A stretch of DNA of 64,000 nucleotides from Sphingobium fontiphilum (GTDB lineage Bacteria > Pseudomonadota > Alphaproteobacteria > Sphingomonadales > Sphingomonadaceae): NCBI RefSeq assembly GCF_014196635.1, contig NZ_JACIEB010000002.1, positions 372,001-436,000 on the forward strand, given 5' to 3'. Below the pieces are notes generated by a model. That model saw only the letters and a program-made list of their open reading frames with translations, made no database searches and was not told the DNA's origin. This document shows, one piece after another, positions 30,239 to 39,036 of the stretch. Numbering within the stretch: position 1 is the first letter of the stretch; the number at the start of each line of letters is the position of its first letter. The translations under genes and the position numbers were made by a program.

Positions 30239-31541
30239 CGCCGCCATCGGCCGCCACGCGGTCGAGCAGGTCCATGACAATATCGAAATAGGCGGGCCAT
30301 GTCGGCGCCAGCCATTGGCCGATGCGATCAATCTGCGCGGCGCGCGGGGCCGAGTCCGCTACGGTATAGGCGTCGATGGCGCGCAACCATGCCGCGCCGT
30401 CCAGAGGATCGATATAGTCGGGCGCGTCGCCGCCCACTTCCCGATGCGGCGGAATGTCGCTGCATATCACCGGCACGCCCGCCGACAGCGCCTCCATCAC
30501 CGGCATCCCGAACCCTTCGGCAAAGGAGGGCATCAGCATCGCCCGCGCGCCCGCCATCAGCGCCGCGATCTGCCGGTCGGAAAGCTGCCCCGCCTCCACC
30601 ACATGGCCGCGCGTGACATGGCATCGCTCCAATATGTCGATAACATTCTCATTCTCCCAGCCGCGCTTGCCGATCAGCACCAGCATCGGCGCCGCGTCGC
30701 CATATCGCTCCACCAGCCGCCGCCAGATGTGCAACAGCAACTGGTGGTTCTTGCGCGGTTCGATGGTCGCCAGATACAGGAAATAGGGCCGCGAGGGGAT
30801 CGGAAAGTCGCTGGCGTGGCTGGGATCGGGCGGGTCCGCGCCGAAATGCGCCACCGCCAGTTGCCGCCCGGCAAGGCCATGGGCCAGATGCGGCGTCAGT
30901 GCGTCCAGCGTCGCCTGGCTGTTGCCCAATATGCCCGCCGCGAAACTGTCGATCGCATGGACGCGCCGCGCATGTTCCTCCGCCCCCTGCGGCCGGACGA
31001 ATTCCGGGTGGGTGATGGGAATGACATCGTGGATCAGGGTGACGAAGCGGGCGCCCTCGCACCGCAATATGCCGCCAACCTGTTCATGGTCGTCCAGATG
31101 ATGGGGCGACACCTGAACATACAGGCGCGGGCGCGTGGCGCGCGGCACCGGGCGCGGGCGCATGGCGATCAGGTGGCGGACGACCGCGCCCTTGCGGCTG
31201 CGGCCGTCGGTGGTGTCGGAAGATCGCCAGCGTTCCGCCGTGAAATCGAGGAAGCGGCGCACCGCATCCCGGTCCAGCCGGCCATAAAAGCCGCCTGCCG
31301 GATGGACAGCCGAAAAATGCAGCAAGTCGCCCAGCCGAGCGAGCAGTTCGCGGGCGAACACATATTCCACCCGGTCGATGCCGGTGGGCGCGGCATAGAA
31401 GCTGCGCCACAGCAGGCGCGAGAGGTCCAGCACCACTTCGGCCGGCTGCCCCGATCGGATGAATGGCGCCCCCCTGGGCTTTGATCGCAGGGCCAGCCCG
31501 ACGCCCGGCACCTTGAACGGCTTCAGCAACAAAATCGCCAA
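30231..31541 (-). CDS. Glycosyltransferase of the capsule operon, GT4 type
   Basis: A GT-B enzyme of about 436 residues. The body has FYAAPTGIDRVEYVFARELL (the PTGIxRV block shared with the TPR-glycosyltransferase), RFVTLIHDVIPITHPEFVRP, LGNSQATLDAL, ATIEPRKNHQLLLHIW and MPSFAEGFGMPVMEALSAG. The start is uncertain. Upstream of the body there is no ATG in the gap to the HIT gene. I used the TTG at 31541 (LAILLLKPFKV, read as Met), and a GTG at 31511 is an alternative. The stop overlaps kpsC by eight bases, so this is the first gene of the capsule operon after the HIT gene. It probably adds a sugar of the repeat unit. Confidence 0.82.
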   Translation of the reverse strand: MAILLLKPFKVPGVGLALRSKPRGAPFIRSGQPAEVVLDLSRLLWRSFYAAPTGIDRVEYVFARELLARLGDLLHFSAVHPAGGFYGRLDRDAVRRFLDFTAERWRSSDTTDGRSRKGAVVRHLIAMRPRPVPRATRPRLYVQVSPHHLDDHEQVGGILRCEGARFVTLIHDVIPITHPEFVRPQGAEEHARRVHAIDSFAAGILGNSQATLDALTPHLAHGLAGRQLAVAHFGADPPDPSHASDFPIPSRPYFLYLATIEPRKNHQLLLHIWRRLVERYGDAAPMLVLIGKRGWENENVIDILERCHVTRGHVVEAGQLSDRQIAALMAGARAMLMPSFAEGFGMPVMEALSAGVPVICSDIPPHREVGGDAPDYIDPLDGAAWLRAIDAYTVADSAPRAAQIDRIGQWLAPTWPAYFDIVMDLLDRVAADGGDD

Positions 31542-31602
31542 CCTATGCTTTTCGGTCCCTGTCTGTGGACCAGTAGCACCGGCTTGTAAACGTCTGGCTG
31601 AC

Positions 31603-32043
31603 TTACAGAAACGCGCGAACGCTTTCCGCGAGAGCCCGCAACTCTTCCGCATCGGCCATGCCGCCCTGACCATGGGTGGAAAAGCCGACCGGCCCGCCTT
31701 CCCAGCGCGGGACGATATGGACATGCAGGTGAAAGACGGTCTGGCCCGCAGCCGATCCGTTGAACTGGGCGATATGGATGCCATCGGGGTTCAGCGCCTG
31801 GCGGAGCGCGATCGCCACCTTCTTCGCCGTCGCCATCACCTGAGCCAGCGCGTCGTCCTCCATTTCCAGCAGGTTACGCGCCTTCGACCATTTGGAAATA
31901 ACCAAGCTGTGCCCCTTCGACTGGGGCATGATGTCGAGGAAGGCATAAGTATGCTCGTCCTCATACAGCTTCGCCGAGGGAATTTTCCCTGCCAGGATGA
32001 GGGCAAAGGGATTGCCCTCATCATAGGCGCCGTCAAGGCTCAT
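31603..32043 (-). CDS. HIT family protein (histidine triad)
   Basis: A 146-residue HIT protein with the triad motif HLHVHIVPR (H-x-H-x-H-x-x) near 104-112. The N-terminal FALILAGKIPSAKLYEDEHT is the usual strand that opens the fold. HIT enzymes hydrolyse or transfer AMP and related groups from nucleotides such as adenosine phosphoramidate or dinucleoside polyphosphates. The cellular substrate is not evident. The gene is complete and of normal length. It stands 62 bases upstream of the first capsule glycosyltransferase on the same strand, so it could share transcription with the capsule operon. The gap to the CoA-transferase upstream is 15 bases. Confidence 0.93.
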   Translation of the reverse strand: MSLDGAYDEGNPFALILAGKIPSAKLYEDEHTYAFLDIMPQSKGHSLVISKWSKARNLLEMEDDALAQVMATAKKVAIALRQALNPDGIHIAQFNGSAAGQTVFHLHVHIVPRWEGGPVGFSTHGQGGMADAEELRALAESVRAFL

Positions 32044-32058
32044 CGCACCGCGCCCTTT

Positions 32059-32694
32059 TCAGCTCACATAATGGGCGGTGGTCTTGGCCGCCACTTCCTC
32101 GGCGGTCACGCCGGGGGCCATTTCGATCAAACGGAACGGGCTGTCATGGTCGGGCCGCTGGAACACGCACAGGTCGGTGACGATCATGTCAACCACATTC
32201 TTGCCGGTCAGCGGCAGGGTGCAGCCCGGGATGAACTTGGGGCTGCCGTCCTTGGAAGTATGCTCCATCACCACGATGATCTTCTTGACGCCCGCGACCA
32301 GGTCCATCGCCCCGCCCATGCCCTTGATCATCTTGCCGGGGATCATCCAGTTGGCGATGTCGCCATTTTCCGCGACCTCCATCGCGCCCAGCACGGTCAG
32401 GTCGATATGCCCGCCGCGGATCATGGCGAAACTGTCGGCGCTGGAGAAATAGGCCGACTGCGGCAGTTCGCTGATCGTTTGCTTGCCCGCGTTGATGAGG
32501 TCGGCGTCCTCCTCCCCTTCATAGGGGAAAGGCCCGATGCCCAGCATCCCGTTTTCCGATTGCAGCGTCACTTCCACGCCTTCAGGGATATGGTTCGCCA
32601 CCAGCGTCGGAATGCCGATGCCCAGGTTCACATAGAAGCCATCCTGCAATTCCTTCGCCGCGCGCGCAGCCATTTCATCACGTGTCCAGGGCAT
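32059..32694 (-). CDS. scoB: 3-oxoacid CoA-transferase subunit B
   Basis: A 211-residue CoA-transferase beta subunit. The catalytic glutamate is E47 in [24 protein letters not shown] is the opening, and [18 protein letters not shown] and [20 protein letters not shown] complete the family pattern. It works with the alpha subunit encoded just upstream to swap CoA between succinyl-CoA (or acetyl-CoA) and acetoacetate, in ketone or butyrate use. Substrate choice among SCOT-type enzymes is not resolved by sequence. Its start shares one base with the stop of subunit A (TAATG). Confidence 0.93.
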   Translation of the reverse strand: MPWTRDEMAARAAKELQDGFYVNLGIGIPTLVANHIPEGVEVTLQSENGMLGIGPFPYEGEEDADLINAGKQTISELPQSAYFSSADSFAMIRGGHIDLTVLGAMEVAENGDIANWMIPGKMIKGMGGAMDLVAGVKKIIVVMEHTSKDGSPKFIPGCTLPLTGKNVVDMIVTDLCVFQRPDHDSPFRLIEMAPGVTAEEVAAKTTAHYVS

Positions 32695-33410
32695 TATGCG
32701 GCTTCCTTCTGGCGAACGGTGCGGAACTCGATCTTCTTGTCATAGGGCGCGCCGACGATCATGCGCTTCACGTAAATGCCGGGCAGGTGGATGGCGTCGG
32801 GGTCGAAGGTGCCGGTCGGCACCACTTCCTCGACTTCGGCGACGCAGATTTTGGCGGCGGTCGCCATCGGCTGGTTGAAGTTGCGGGCGGTCTTGCGGAA
32901 AATCAGGTTGCCGCTCTCATCGGCCTTCCAGCCCTTGATGATCGCGACATCGGCAAAAATGCCGCGTTCCAGGATATAATCCTGGCCATCGAAATTCTTG
33001 ACCTCCTTGCCCTCGGCCACCGCTGTGCCGACGCCGGTCTTGGTGTAGAAGCCGGGAATGCCCGCCCCGCCGGCGCGGCAGCGTTCGGCCAGCGTCCCCT
33101 GGGGGCAGAACTCCACCTCCAGCTCGCCTGCCAGATATTGGCGCTCGAACTCCTTGTTCTCGCCGACATAGCTGGAGATCATCTTCTTGACCTGCCGGGT
33201 GCGCAGCAGCTTGCCCAGCCCCTCACCGTCGATCCCGGCATTGTTGGAGGCGATGGTCAGATCCTTGACCCCCGAATCGCGGATCGCGTCGATCAGCCGT
33301 TCGGGAATGCCGCACAGGCCAAAGCCGCCCGCGCACAGATGCATTCCGTCGAACAGCAATCCTTCCAGCGCGCTCGCGGCATCGGGGTAGAGTTTTCTGG
33401 CCATCAGCAT
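32694..33410 (-). CDS. scoA: 3-oxoacid CoA-transferase subunit A
   Basis: A 238-residue CoA-transferase alpha subunit. [20 protein letters not shown] (about 19-38) is the glycine-rich CoA loop, and [20 protein letters not shown] and [20 protein letters not shown] (about 101-120) are signature regions. It forms the A2B2 or AB enzyme with subunit B. The ATG at 33410 follows an AT-rich stretch shared with the divergent LysR regulator, which is probably its activator. I found no thiolase or 3-hydroxybutyrate dehydrogenase in the window. Confidence 0.93.
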   Translation of the reverse strand: MLMARKLYPDAASALEGLLFDGMHLCAGGFGLCGIPERLIDAIRDSGVKDLTIASNNAGIDGEGLGKLLRTRQVKKMISSYVGENKEFERQYLAGELEVEFCPQGTLAERCRAGGAGIPGFYTKTGVGTAVAEGKEVKNFDGQDYILERGIFADVAIIKGWKADESGNLIFRKTARNFNQPMATAAKICVAEVEEVVPTGTFDPDAIHLPGIYVKRMIVGAPYDKKIEFRTVRQKEAA

Positions 33411-33488
33411 TCATCCTTTCCCAGTTTCCGCCAGATTAGGCGCGCCAACTCATCAATACCAATGATTTATTTTTTCGGTTATATCCAA
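33411..33488. promoter_or_regulatory. Divergent promoter/operator region between scoA and the LysR gene
   Basis: The 78 bases are AT-rich next to the LysR start (positions 33457-33485), far above the surroundings. ATACC (33456-33460) and GGTTAT form an imperfect inverted pair across TTTATTTTTTC. This is consistent with a LysR-type binding site that overlaps the LysR promoter, but no canonical T-N11-A box stands out beyond these arms. Confidence 0.4.
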
Positions 33489-34382
33489 ATGATGGCTATC
33501 AATCGCATCGCCTTCTATCATCTGGAAACCCTGTTGTGGATCGCGCGGCTGGGCACCTTCGCGGCGGCGGCCGAGCGATTGAACACGTCCCAGCCTGCCA
33601 TTTCCGCGCGCGTGCGGGAACTGGAAAATCACCTTGGCGCCGCACTTTTCCGGCGCGAGGGGCGCGCCATGGCGCTGACCCCGGCGGGGCGCGAGCTGGT
33701 GCGCGAGAGCGAACCGCTGTGGGCGCGGTTTCAGGGCGTGCTGATGGCCTGCGGCGACATCGCCGGGGCCAGCGGCGTCATCCGCATCGGCGCGGGCGAG
33801 ATCGCGGCGGCCAGTTGCCTGCCCGGCTTCGTTGCGGAACTGGGGCGCGACCTGCCCCATGTCAGCCTGGAAATCGACATCGCGCTGACCGCCGACCTGA
33901 TCCAGCAACTCGCTTCCGGCCACAGCGACATCGCCTTCGCCGCCGGGCGGATCGCCCACCCGATGCTGCGCACCGCACCGATCGGCAGCGTCGACCTGCT
34001 CTGGCTGGCCAGCCCCGCGACAGTGGCGGAGATGGACGCCGACCGCCCGCCTATCTGGTCGCTCTCCAACCTCTCGCCGCTCTATCGCCTGATGAAGGAC
34101 GCCATCGCCGCGTCGCATCTGGCCGATTGCCCGCTCAACTTGTGCAACAATGTCCGCGCGATGATGGATTTCGTGGTGGAAGGCGGCGGCATCGGCATCT
34201 TCCCCCGACCGATGGCGCGTCAAGAGATGGCCGATCGCCGCCTGATCCCCGTGCCGGGCGCGCCGACCATGCCCGCCATCGACTTCCACGCCGCCATCCG
34301 CGCTGCGGAAAGCGACCCGCTGGTGCTGGCGATTTTCGACCGGGCGAGCAGGCTGGAGTTGGGGGGCGATAAGGGCGCGTGA
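33489..34382 (+). CDS. LysR-family transcriptional regulator
   Basis: A 297-residue LysR protein that starts MMAINRIAFYHLETLLWIAR. The winged helix-turn-helix is in residues 1-65 (FAAAAERLNTSQPAISARVR, HLGAALFRREGRAMALTPAG). The substrate-binding domain covers about 90-297 (GVIRIGAGEIAAASCLPGFV). The two adjacent ATG codons at 33489 and 33492 are both good. The long in-frame opening running back to 32682 is an antisense reading of the CoA-transferase genes. It is divergent from scoAB and so probably controls them. The inducer is unknown, but an acetoacetate- or butyrate-related metabolite would fit. Confidence 0.92.
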   Translation: MMAINRIAFYHLETLLWIARLGTFAAAAERLNTSQPAISARVRELENHLGAALFRREGRAMALTPAGRELVRESEPLWARFQGVLMACGDIAGASGVIRIGAGEIAAASCLPGFVAELGRDLPHVSLEIDIALTADLIQQLASGHSDIAFAAGRIAHPMLRTAPIGSVDLLWLASPATVAEMDADRPPIWSLSNLSPLYRLMKDAIAASHLADCPLNLCNNVRAMMDFVVEGGGIGIFPRPMARQEMADRRLIPVPGAPTMPAIDFHAAIRAAESDPLVLAIFDRASRLELGGDKGA

Positions 34383-34434
34383 AAATGTTCATCCCCTCCC
34401 TCAAGGAAGAACGAGCGTCACGAGCGCCTCAGCC

Positions 34435-35433
34435 CTAAATCAGCCCCGCCAGCGGGCTGGACGGATCGGCATACATGCGCTTGCCCATGCGCCCGGCGCG
34501 ATAGGCCATGCGGCCCGCTTCCACGCCCGCCTTCATCGCCGCGGCCATCAGCACCGGGTCTTTCGCCTCGGCAATGGCGGTGTTCATGAGGACGCCGGTG
34601 CAGCCCAGCTCCATCGCCTCCGCCGCCTCCGACGCGGTGCCGACGCCCGCATCGACCAGCACGGGCAGCTTGGTGCCCTCCACGATCAGGCGGATCGTCA
34701 CCCGGTTCTGGATGCCGAGGCCAGATCCGATCGGCGCGCCCAGGGGCATGATCGCCACCGCGCCCGCATCCTCCAGCCGCTTGGCCGCGATCGGATCGTC
34801 GACGCAATAGACCATCGGCTTGAAACCTTCCTTCGCCAGCACCTCGGTCGCGCGCAGCGTTTCGACCATGTCGGGATAGAGAGTGCGCGCCTCGCCCAGC
34901 ACCTCCAGCTTCACCAGATCCCATCCGCCCGCCTCGCGGGCCAGCCGCAGGGTGCGGATCGCCTCCTCCCCTGTGAAGCAGCCGGCGGTGTTCGGCAGGT
35001 AGGTGACTTTTTTGGGGTCGATATAGTCGGTCAGCATCGGCGCCTTGGGGTCGCTCACATTCACGCGGCGCACCGCCACGGTCACGATTTCCGCGCCCGA
35101 CGCCGCCAGCGCCGCCGCATTCTGCTCGAAATTCTTATATTTGCCCGTGCCCACGATCAGGCGCGAGCGGAACGTCCTGCCCGCCACGGTCCAGTCGTCA
35201 TCGCGCGCCGCCGCGTCGCCGCCGCCGACGAAATGCACGATTTCCAATTCGTCGCCGTCCTCCACGACGACTGCGGCCAGCGTCGAGCGCGGCACCACCT
35301 CCAGATTGCGCTCCACAGCCACCTTTTCCGGCGCCAGCCCCAGTTCGCCCGCGAGTTCCGCCAACGTGATGCCCGCGCGCACGCGGCGATGTTCGCCGTT
35401 CAGATGGATGGAAATGGTGCCGTCGGTTCTCAC
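34435..35433 (-). CDS. thiG: ThiS-ThiG fusion: sulfur carrier and thiazole synthase
   Basis: A 332-residue fusion from a GTG at 35433, which is preceded by the ribosome-binding site GGGGAAGG. Residues 1-72 are a ThiS sulfur carrier ([20 protein letters not shown]) that ends in GGG at 70-72, where free ThiS ends with GG. Residues 80-332 are ThiG, with the Schiff-base lysine at K175 ([10 protein letters not shown]) and the phosphate-binding [14 protein letters not shown]. ThiG makes the thiazole phosphate of thiamine from deoxyxylulose phosphate, a glycine-derived imine and sulfur from ThiS. The fusion places donor and acceptor on one chain, so its internal GGG must still react as a thiocarboxylate, or be cleaved. 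No other thi gene and no TPP riboswitch is nearby. Confidence 0.92.
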   Translation of the reverse strand: MRTDGTISIHLNGEHRRVRAGITLAELAGELGLAPEKVAVERNLEVVPRSTLAAVVVEDGDELEIVHFVGGGDAAARDDDWTVAGRTFRSRLIVGTGKYKNFEQNAAALAASGAEIVTVAVRRVNVSDPKAPMLTDYIDPKKVTYLPNTAGCFTGEEAIRTLRLAREAGGWDLVKLEVLGEARTLYPDMVETLRATEVLAKEGFKPMVYCVDDPIAAKRLEDAGAVAIMPLGAPIGSGLGIQNRVTIRLIVEGTKLPVLVDAGVGTASEAAEAMELGCTGVLMNTAIAEAKDPVLMAAAMKAGVEAGRMAYRAGRMGKRMYADPSSPLAGLI

Positions 35434-35556
35434 AATGCGCCTTCCCCTGGAGGATAAGGCCACAACCCGTCTCGACTTTGCGGGACGCGAAGGGCTAAAG
35501 ATCGGGCGCATATAGGGGCGCGATCGCCCCGACCGCAACTGGCAAGGGAACAGGGG

Positions 35557-35997
35557 ATGACGAACCCGCGCAGGATTTTCGTATTGAACGGCCCCAATCT
35601 CAATCTGCTGGGCACGCGCGAACCGGAAATTTACGGTTACGACACGCTGGACGACATTGCCGAGCGGATGGACGATGCGGCGGGCCGCGCGCATGTGGAA
35701 ATCGACTTTCGCCAGTCCAACCATGAAGGCCATCTGATCGACTGGCTGCATGAAGCCCATGCGGAGGGCGCCCATGCCGTCATCATCAATCCGGGCGGCC
35801 TGACCCATACGTCGGTGGCGCTGCACGACGCGATCAAGTCCATCAGCGTGCCGGTGATCGAAATCCACCTGTCCAACCCCCATGCGCGCGAGCCTTTCCG
35901 CCACAAAAGCTATGTCGGCATGGCGGCGAAGGGCGCCATCGCGGGCTTTGGCCCCCTGTCCTACATGCTGGCGCTGGAGGCCGCGCTGGAGCTTTGA
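35557..35997 (+). CDS. aroQ: 3-dehydroquinate dehydratase, type II
   Basis: A 146-residue type II dehydroquinase. It has the N-terminal [19 protein letters not shown] (about 9-27), with the active-site Arg and Tyr, then [33 protein letters not shown] and [20 protein letters not shown], with the catalytic His. The dodecameric enzyme converts 3-dehydroquinate to 3-dehydroshikimate in the shikimate pathway, in the cytoplasm. It is the first gene of a group with accB and accC, starting 75 bases ahead of accB. This aroQ-accB-accC order is common in alphaproteobacteria. Confidence 0.96.
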   Translation: MTNPRRIFVLNGPNLNLLGTREPEIYGYDTLDDIAERMDDAAGRAHVEIDFRQSNHEGHLIDWLHEAHAEGAHAVIINPGGLTHTSVALHDAIKSISVPVIEIHLSNPHAREPFRHKSYVGMAAKGAIAGFGPLSYMLALEAALEL

Positions 35998-36072
35998 ACA
36001 TTGCACTGCGGCACAAATACGCATAGTCGCGGGCGCAGGTTTCCAGGGATCAACCCATCAGGGGCGAAAAAA

Positions 36073-36555
36073 ATGAGCGATAAACAAGAAAAGGGCGCAA
36101 TGCAGGTCGATGTTCAGTTGGTGCGCGATCTCGCGGCACTGCTTGACGACACCAACCTGACCGAGATCGAGGTCGAGGATGGCGACCGCAAGATCCGCGT
36201 CGCCCGCAAGGCTGGCGGGGGTCAGGCCGCGCCCGCCTATATCCCCGCGCCGGTCGCTGCCGCGCCTGTCGCCGCCCCGGCTGCCGCAGCGCCCGCCGCT
36301 GAAGAGGCCGCCGCCCCCGCCGGAACGCCGGTCAAGTCGCCGATCGTCGGCACCGCCTATCTGTCGGCCGAACCGGGCGCCGCCCCGTTCGTGCGGATCG
36401 GCGCACAGGTGAAGGAAGGCGACACGCTGCTGATCGTCGAGGCGATGAAGGTGATGAACGCCATCCCTTCGCCCGCTTCCGGCAAGATCGTGGCGATCCT
36501 GGTCGATAATGGTCAGCCGGTCGAATATGACCAGCCGCTGGTCGTGATCGGCTGA
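36073..36555 (+). CDS. accB: Biotin carboxyl carrier protein of acetyl-CoA carboxylase
   Basis: A 160-residue BCCP. The N-terminal helix region ([20 protein letters not shown]) leads to an Ala/Pro-rich linker (about 50-85) and the biotinyl domain, with the biotinylated K126 in VEAMKVMN. The start at 36073 was chosen because [11 protein letters not shown] fits the family; an earlier in-frame opening at 36001 overlaps aroQ's end region. It carries the carboxyl group between biotin carboxylase and carboxyltransferase during malonyl-CoA synthesis. accC follows 17 bases later. Confidence 0.95.
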   Translation: MSDKQEKGAMQVDVQLVRDLAALLDDTNLTEIEVEDGDRKIRVARKAGGGQAAPAYIPAPVAAAPVAAPAAAAPAAEEAAAPAGTPVKSPIVGTAYLSAEPGAAPFVRIGAQVKEGDTLLIVEAMKVMNAIPSPASGKIVAILVDNGQPVEYDQPLVVIG

Positions 36556-36572
36556 ACGGGGGCGATGACGCC

Positions 36573-37922
36573 ATGAGCATCGAAAAGCTGCTGATCGCCA
36601 ATCGCGGCGAGATCGCCCTGCGTATTCATCGCGCCTGCCATGAAATGGGGATCAAGACGGTCGCGGTGCACTCCACCGCCGACGCCGACGCCATGCATGT
36701 GCGCCTTGCCGACGAAGCGATCTGCATCGGGCCGCCCGCCGCGCGCGACAGCTATCTGAACATAGCGGCGATCATTTCGGCGGCCGAAATCAGCGGCGCC
36801 GACGCCATCCATCCGGGCTATGGCTTCCTGTCCGAAAACGCCCAGTTCGCCGAAATCGTCGAAGCCCATGGCATCGCCTTTGTCGGGCCGAAACCCGAAC
36901 ATATCCGCATCATGGGCGACAAGATCGAAGCGAAGAAGACGGCGGGCGCGCTCGGCCTGCCGCTCGTCCCCGGCTCCGACGGCGCGGTCAGCGATGTCGA
37001 GGAGGCAAAGGCCATCGCGGAAAAGGCGGGCTATCCCGTCATCATCAAGGCGGCGTCGGGCGGCGGCGGGCGCGGCATGAAGGTATGCACTTCGCCGGAC
37101 CAGCTTGAGACGCTGATGCAGCAGGCCGGATCGGAAGCCAAGGCCGCCTTTGGCGACGCCACCGTCTATATCGAAAAATATCTGGGCAATCCTCGCCATA
37201 TCGAATTCCAGATTTTCGGCGACGGCAATGGCAATGCCATTCACCTGGGCGAACGCGACTGCTCGCTCCAGCGCCGCCACCAGAAGGTGCTGGAGGAAGC
37301 CCCCTCCCCCGTCCTGTCCGCCGCCGAGCGCGAGCGCATGGGCGAAATCGTCCGCAAGGCGATGGCGGATATGGGCTATCGCGGCGCTGGCACCATTGAA
37401 TTCCTGTGGGAAGACGGCGAATTCTACTTCATCGAAATGAACACCCGGCTTCAGGTGGAGCATCCGGTGACGGAAATGATCACCGGCGTCGATCTGGTCC
37501 GCGAACAGATCCGGGTGGCGGAGGGCAAGCCGCTGTCGGTCGAACAGAAAGACCTCAAATTCACCGGCCACGCCATCGAATGCCGGATCAACGCCGAAGA
37601 CCCCCGGACGTTCGCGCCGTCGCCCGGCACCGTCACGCGCTATCATGTCCCCGGCGGCATGCATGTCCGCGTCGACAGCGGTCTGTATCAGGGTTACCGG
37701 GTGCCGCCCTATTATGACAGCATGATCGGCAAGCTGATCGTCTATGGCCGCACCCGCGAAGGCGCGATCATGCGCCTGCGCCGCGCGTTGCAGGAATATG
37801 TGATCGAGGGCATGAAAACCACCATCCCCCTGCATCAGGCGCTGCTGGAAGACCCCGATTTCCTCAACGGCGACTATACGATCAAATGGCTGGAGGATTG
37901 GCTGGCGCAGCAGGGCGATTAA
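36573..37922 (+). CDS. accC: Biotin carboxylase of acetyl-CoA carboxylase
   Basis: A 449-residue ATP-grasp enzyme. Key parts are the N-terminal [18 protein letters not shown], the ATP loop [12 protein letters not shown] (about 161-172), [20 protein letters not shown] (about 209-228), the catalytic [11 protein letters not shown] (about 292-302) and the closing biotin carboxylase domain with RINAEDP. It carboxylates the biotin of AccB using ATP and bicarbonate. The stop is 3 bases ahead of the TTG of the next gene, which may therefore share the message. The carboxyltransferase genes accA and accD are elsewhere. Confidence 0.96.
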   Translation: MSIEKLLIANRGEIALRIHRACHEMGIKTVAVHSTADADAMHVRLADEAICIGPPAARDSYLNIAAIISAAEISGADAIHPGYGFLSENAQFAEIVEAHGIAFVGPKPEHIRIMGDKIEAKKTAGALGLPLVPGSDGAVSDVEEAKAIAEKAGYPVIIKAASGGGGRGMKVCTSPDQLETLMQQAGSEAKAAFGDATVYIEKYLGNPRHIEFQIFGDGNGNAIHLGERDCSLQRRHQKVLEEAPSPVLSAAERERMGEIVRKAMADMGYRGAGTIEFLWEDGEFYFIEMNTRLQVEHPVTEMITGVDLVREQIRVAEGKPLSVEQKDLKFTGHAIECRINAEDPRTFAPSPGTVTRYHVPGGMHVRVDSGLYQGYRVPPYYDSMIGKLIVYGRTREGAIMRLRRALQEYVIEGMKTTIPLHQALLEDPDFLNGDYTIKWLEDWLAQQGD

Positions 37923-37925
37923 GCG

Positions 37926-38591
37926 TTGCGCAGCGTTCAGCCGGAAGGAAAGAAGGGGAGCCTCAAATGGATACAGCGCGCGGTCAACAGTCGTGCTGCA
38001 TCGCTCGAGGCTCCCATCCTCGACCGGACCGGGGCAGTATTCGTTGATTGGCGCTCTCCGCTCGCCGAGGATGAATTTGCCGAATATCGTGATGCAGCCT
38101 TCCTTGAACGATTGGGCATGGTGTCATTGACGGCGCCTCTTCAGGAGTTCTGGCCATCGCATGGACCGCAATGGGACGCCTTGGCGCGGACCGACCGTGG
38201 AGACATATTGTTGGTGGAGGCCAAGGCACATATTCGCGAGATGTACTCTCCAGCATCGCAAGCCTCTCCCGGCTCCCTCGCCAAGATCATGAGGGCGCTT
38301 GATGAAACCGCAGAGGCGCTTGGTGCGAGCGCAAATCGCGCGCCATGGAGCAAGCATTTTTATCAGATGGCAAACCGTCTTGCGCACCTGCACTTTTTCC
38401 GGTCACGTGATGTTCCGGCATGGCTGGTTCTGGTCAATTTCGTCGGCGACGAAGAGATGGCGGGGCCTCGCACGCAACGGGAATGGGCTGCCGCCTATCA
38501 GGTGATGTGGCATGTCATGGGCCTTGGTTCCCGGCATCCGCTAGCCCGCTATATTATCGACATTTGCGCCCCCATCGAGGAATTACAATGA
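37926..38591 (+). CDS. Hypothetical protein with PD-(D/E)XK nuclease-like motif, foreign codon use
   Basis: About 221 residues from a TTG at 37926. I do not recognise a named family. FWPSHGPQWDALARTDRGDI followed by LLVEAKAHIREM near 75-107 has an Asp, a short spacer and then E-x-K, the core of the PD-(D/E)XK nuclease superfamily. An ExK strand after a DALA segment is also typical of uncharacterised DUFs of that fold. Codon choice is unlike its neighbours: many ttg, cat, gca, caa, tct and cgt codons, suggesting transfer. The start is unclear. The strong ribosome-binding stretch GGAAGGAAAGAAGGGGAG (37943-37960) lies inside the frame, and the next in-frame codons include an ATA at 37971. It is joined to the ArsC gene by an ATGA overlap. 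Confidence 0.6.
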   Translation: MRSVQPEGKKGSLKWIQRAVNSRAASLEAPILDRTGAVFVDWRSPLAEDEFAEYRDAAFLERLGMVSLTAPLQEFWPSHGPQWDALARTDRGDILLVEAKAHIREMYSPASQASPGSLAKIMRALDETAEALGASANRAPWSKHFYQMANRLAHLHFFRSRDVPAWLVLVNFVGDEEMAGPRTQREWAAAYQVMWHVMGLGSRHPLARYIIDICAPIEELQ

Positions 38592-38932
38592 AAGCCACCA
38601 TCTGGCATAATCCCCGCTGCTCCAAGTCGCGCGCGGCGCTGGCCTTGCTTCAGGATTCGGCCGGCGTTGAGGTCGAGGTGGTCGAATATCTCAAGACCCC
38701 GCCCTCCCGCGCGGAGCTGGAGGCCATCTTCGCCAAAGCCGGGATCGCCCCGCGCGACGCGCTGCGCAAGGGCGAGGATGTGGTGAAGCAGATCGGCCTC
38801 GACACTGGCGATGACGCCGCGATCCTGGACGCCATGGCCGCCCACCCGATCCTGATCGAACGGGCCATCGTGATAACCGAAAAAGGCGCCGTGATCGCCC
38901 GGCCGCCGGAAAAGCTGCTCGAAATCCTCTGA
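38588..38932 (+). CDS. ArsC/Spx-family glutaredoxin-type arsenate reductase
   Basis: A 114-residue ArsC-like protein. The thioredoxin-type fold begins MKATIWHNPRCSKSRAALAL, with the active-site Cys at residue 11 in RCSKSR. VVEYLKTPPSRAELEAIFAK and PILIERAIVITEKGAVIARP are the family pattern. It would reduce arsenate with glutathione, although some relatives (YffB, Spx) have other roles. No arsenic efflux or ArsR gene is adjacent, so a role in arsenic resistance is not supported by context. It is coupled to the upstream hypothetical by ATGA. A start codon 168 bases earlier in the same frame would overlap that gene and is rejected. Confidence 0.88.
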   Translation: MKATIWHNPRCSKSRAALALLQDSAGVEVEVVEYLKTPPSRAELEAIFAKAGIAPRDALRKGEDVVKQIGLDTGDDAAILDAMAAHPILIERAIVITEKGAVIARPPEKLLEIL

Positions 38933-39007
38933 TTGGGCGCCTGTCGCGCATTCATCACCGCTGCGTCACGCAATCGTAACAATGGCGTGATTGTTCGCTT
39001 GCCATAA

Positions 39008-39036
39008 GGGGGCTGGAGGACTTAGCCTCTGCCCCC
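39008..39036 (+). promoter_or_regulatory. Strong GC hairpin directly before the ParA start
   Basis: GGGGGC (39008-39013) pairs with GCCCCC (39031-39036), and the inner GAGG (39016-39019) pairs with CCTC (39026-39029) around the loop ACTTAG. The right arm ends at the base before the ATG at 39037. The SD-like GGAGG is buried inside the stem. This would hide the ATG at 39037, and the alternative TTG at 39055 with its own AAAGGA lies downstream of the stem. Confidence 0.5.

Noticed and set aside
31542-31784. Longer start for the first capsule glycosyltransferase at 31784
   Set aside because: That would overlap the HIT gene on the same strand by more than 180 bases, and the added residues look like shadow sequence.
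35434-35556. TPP riboswitch before thiS-thiG
   Set aside because: The short leader has no CUGAGA-type core or THI-box; nothing in the 123-base gap matches.
38588-38932. An arsenic resistance operon
   Set aside because: Only the ArsC-like gene is present; no arsR, arsB, acr3 or arsH is near.
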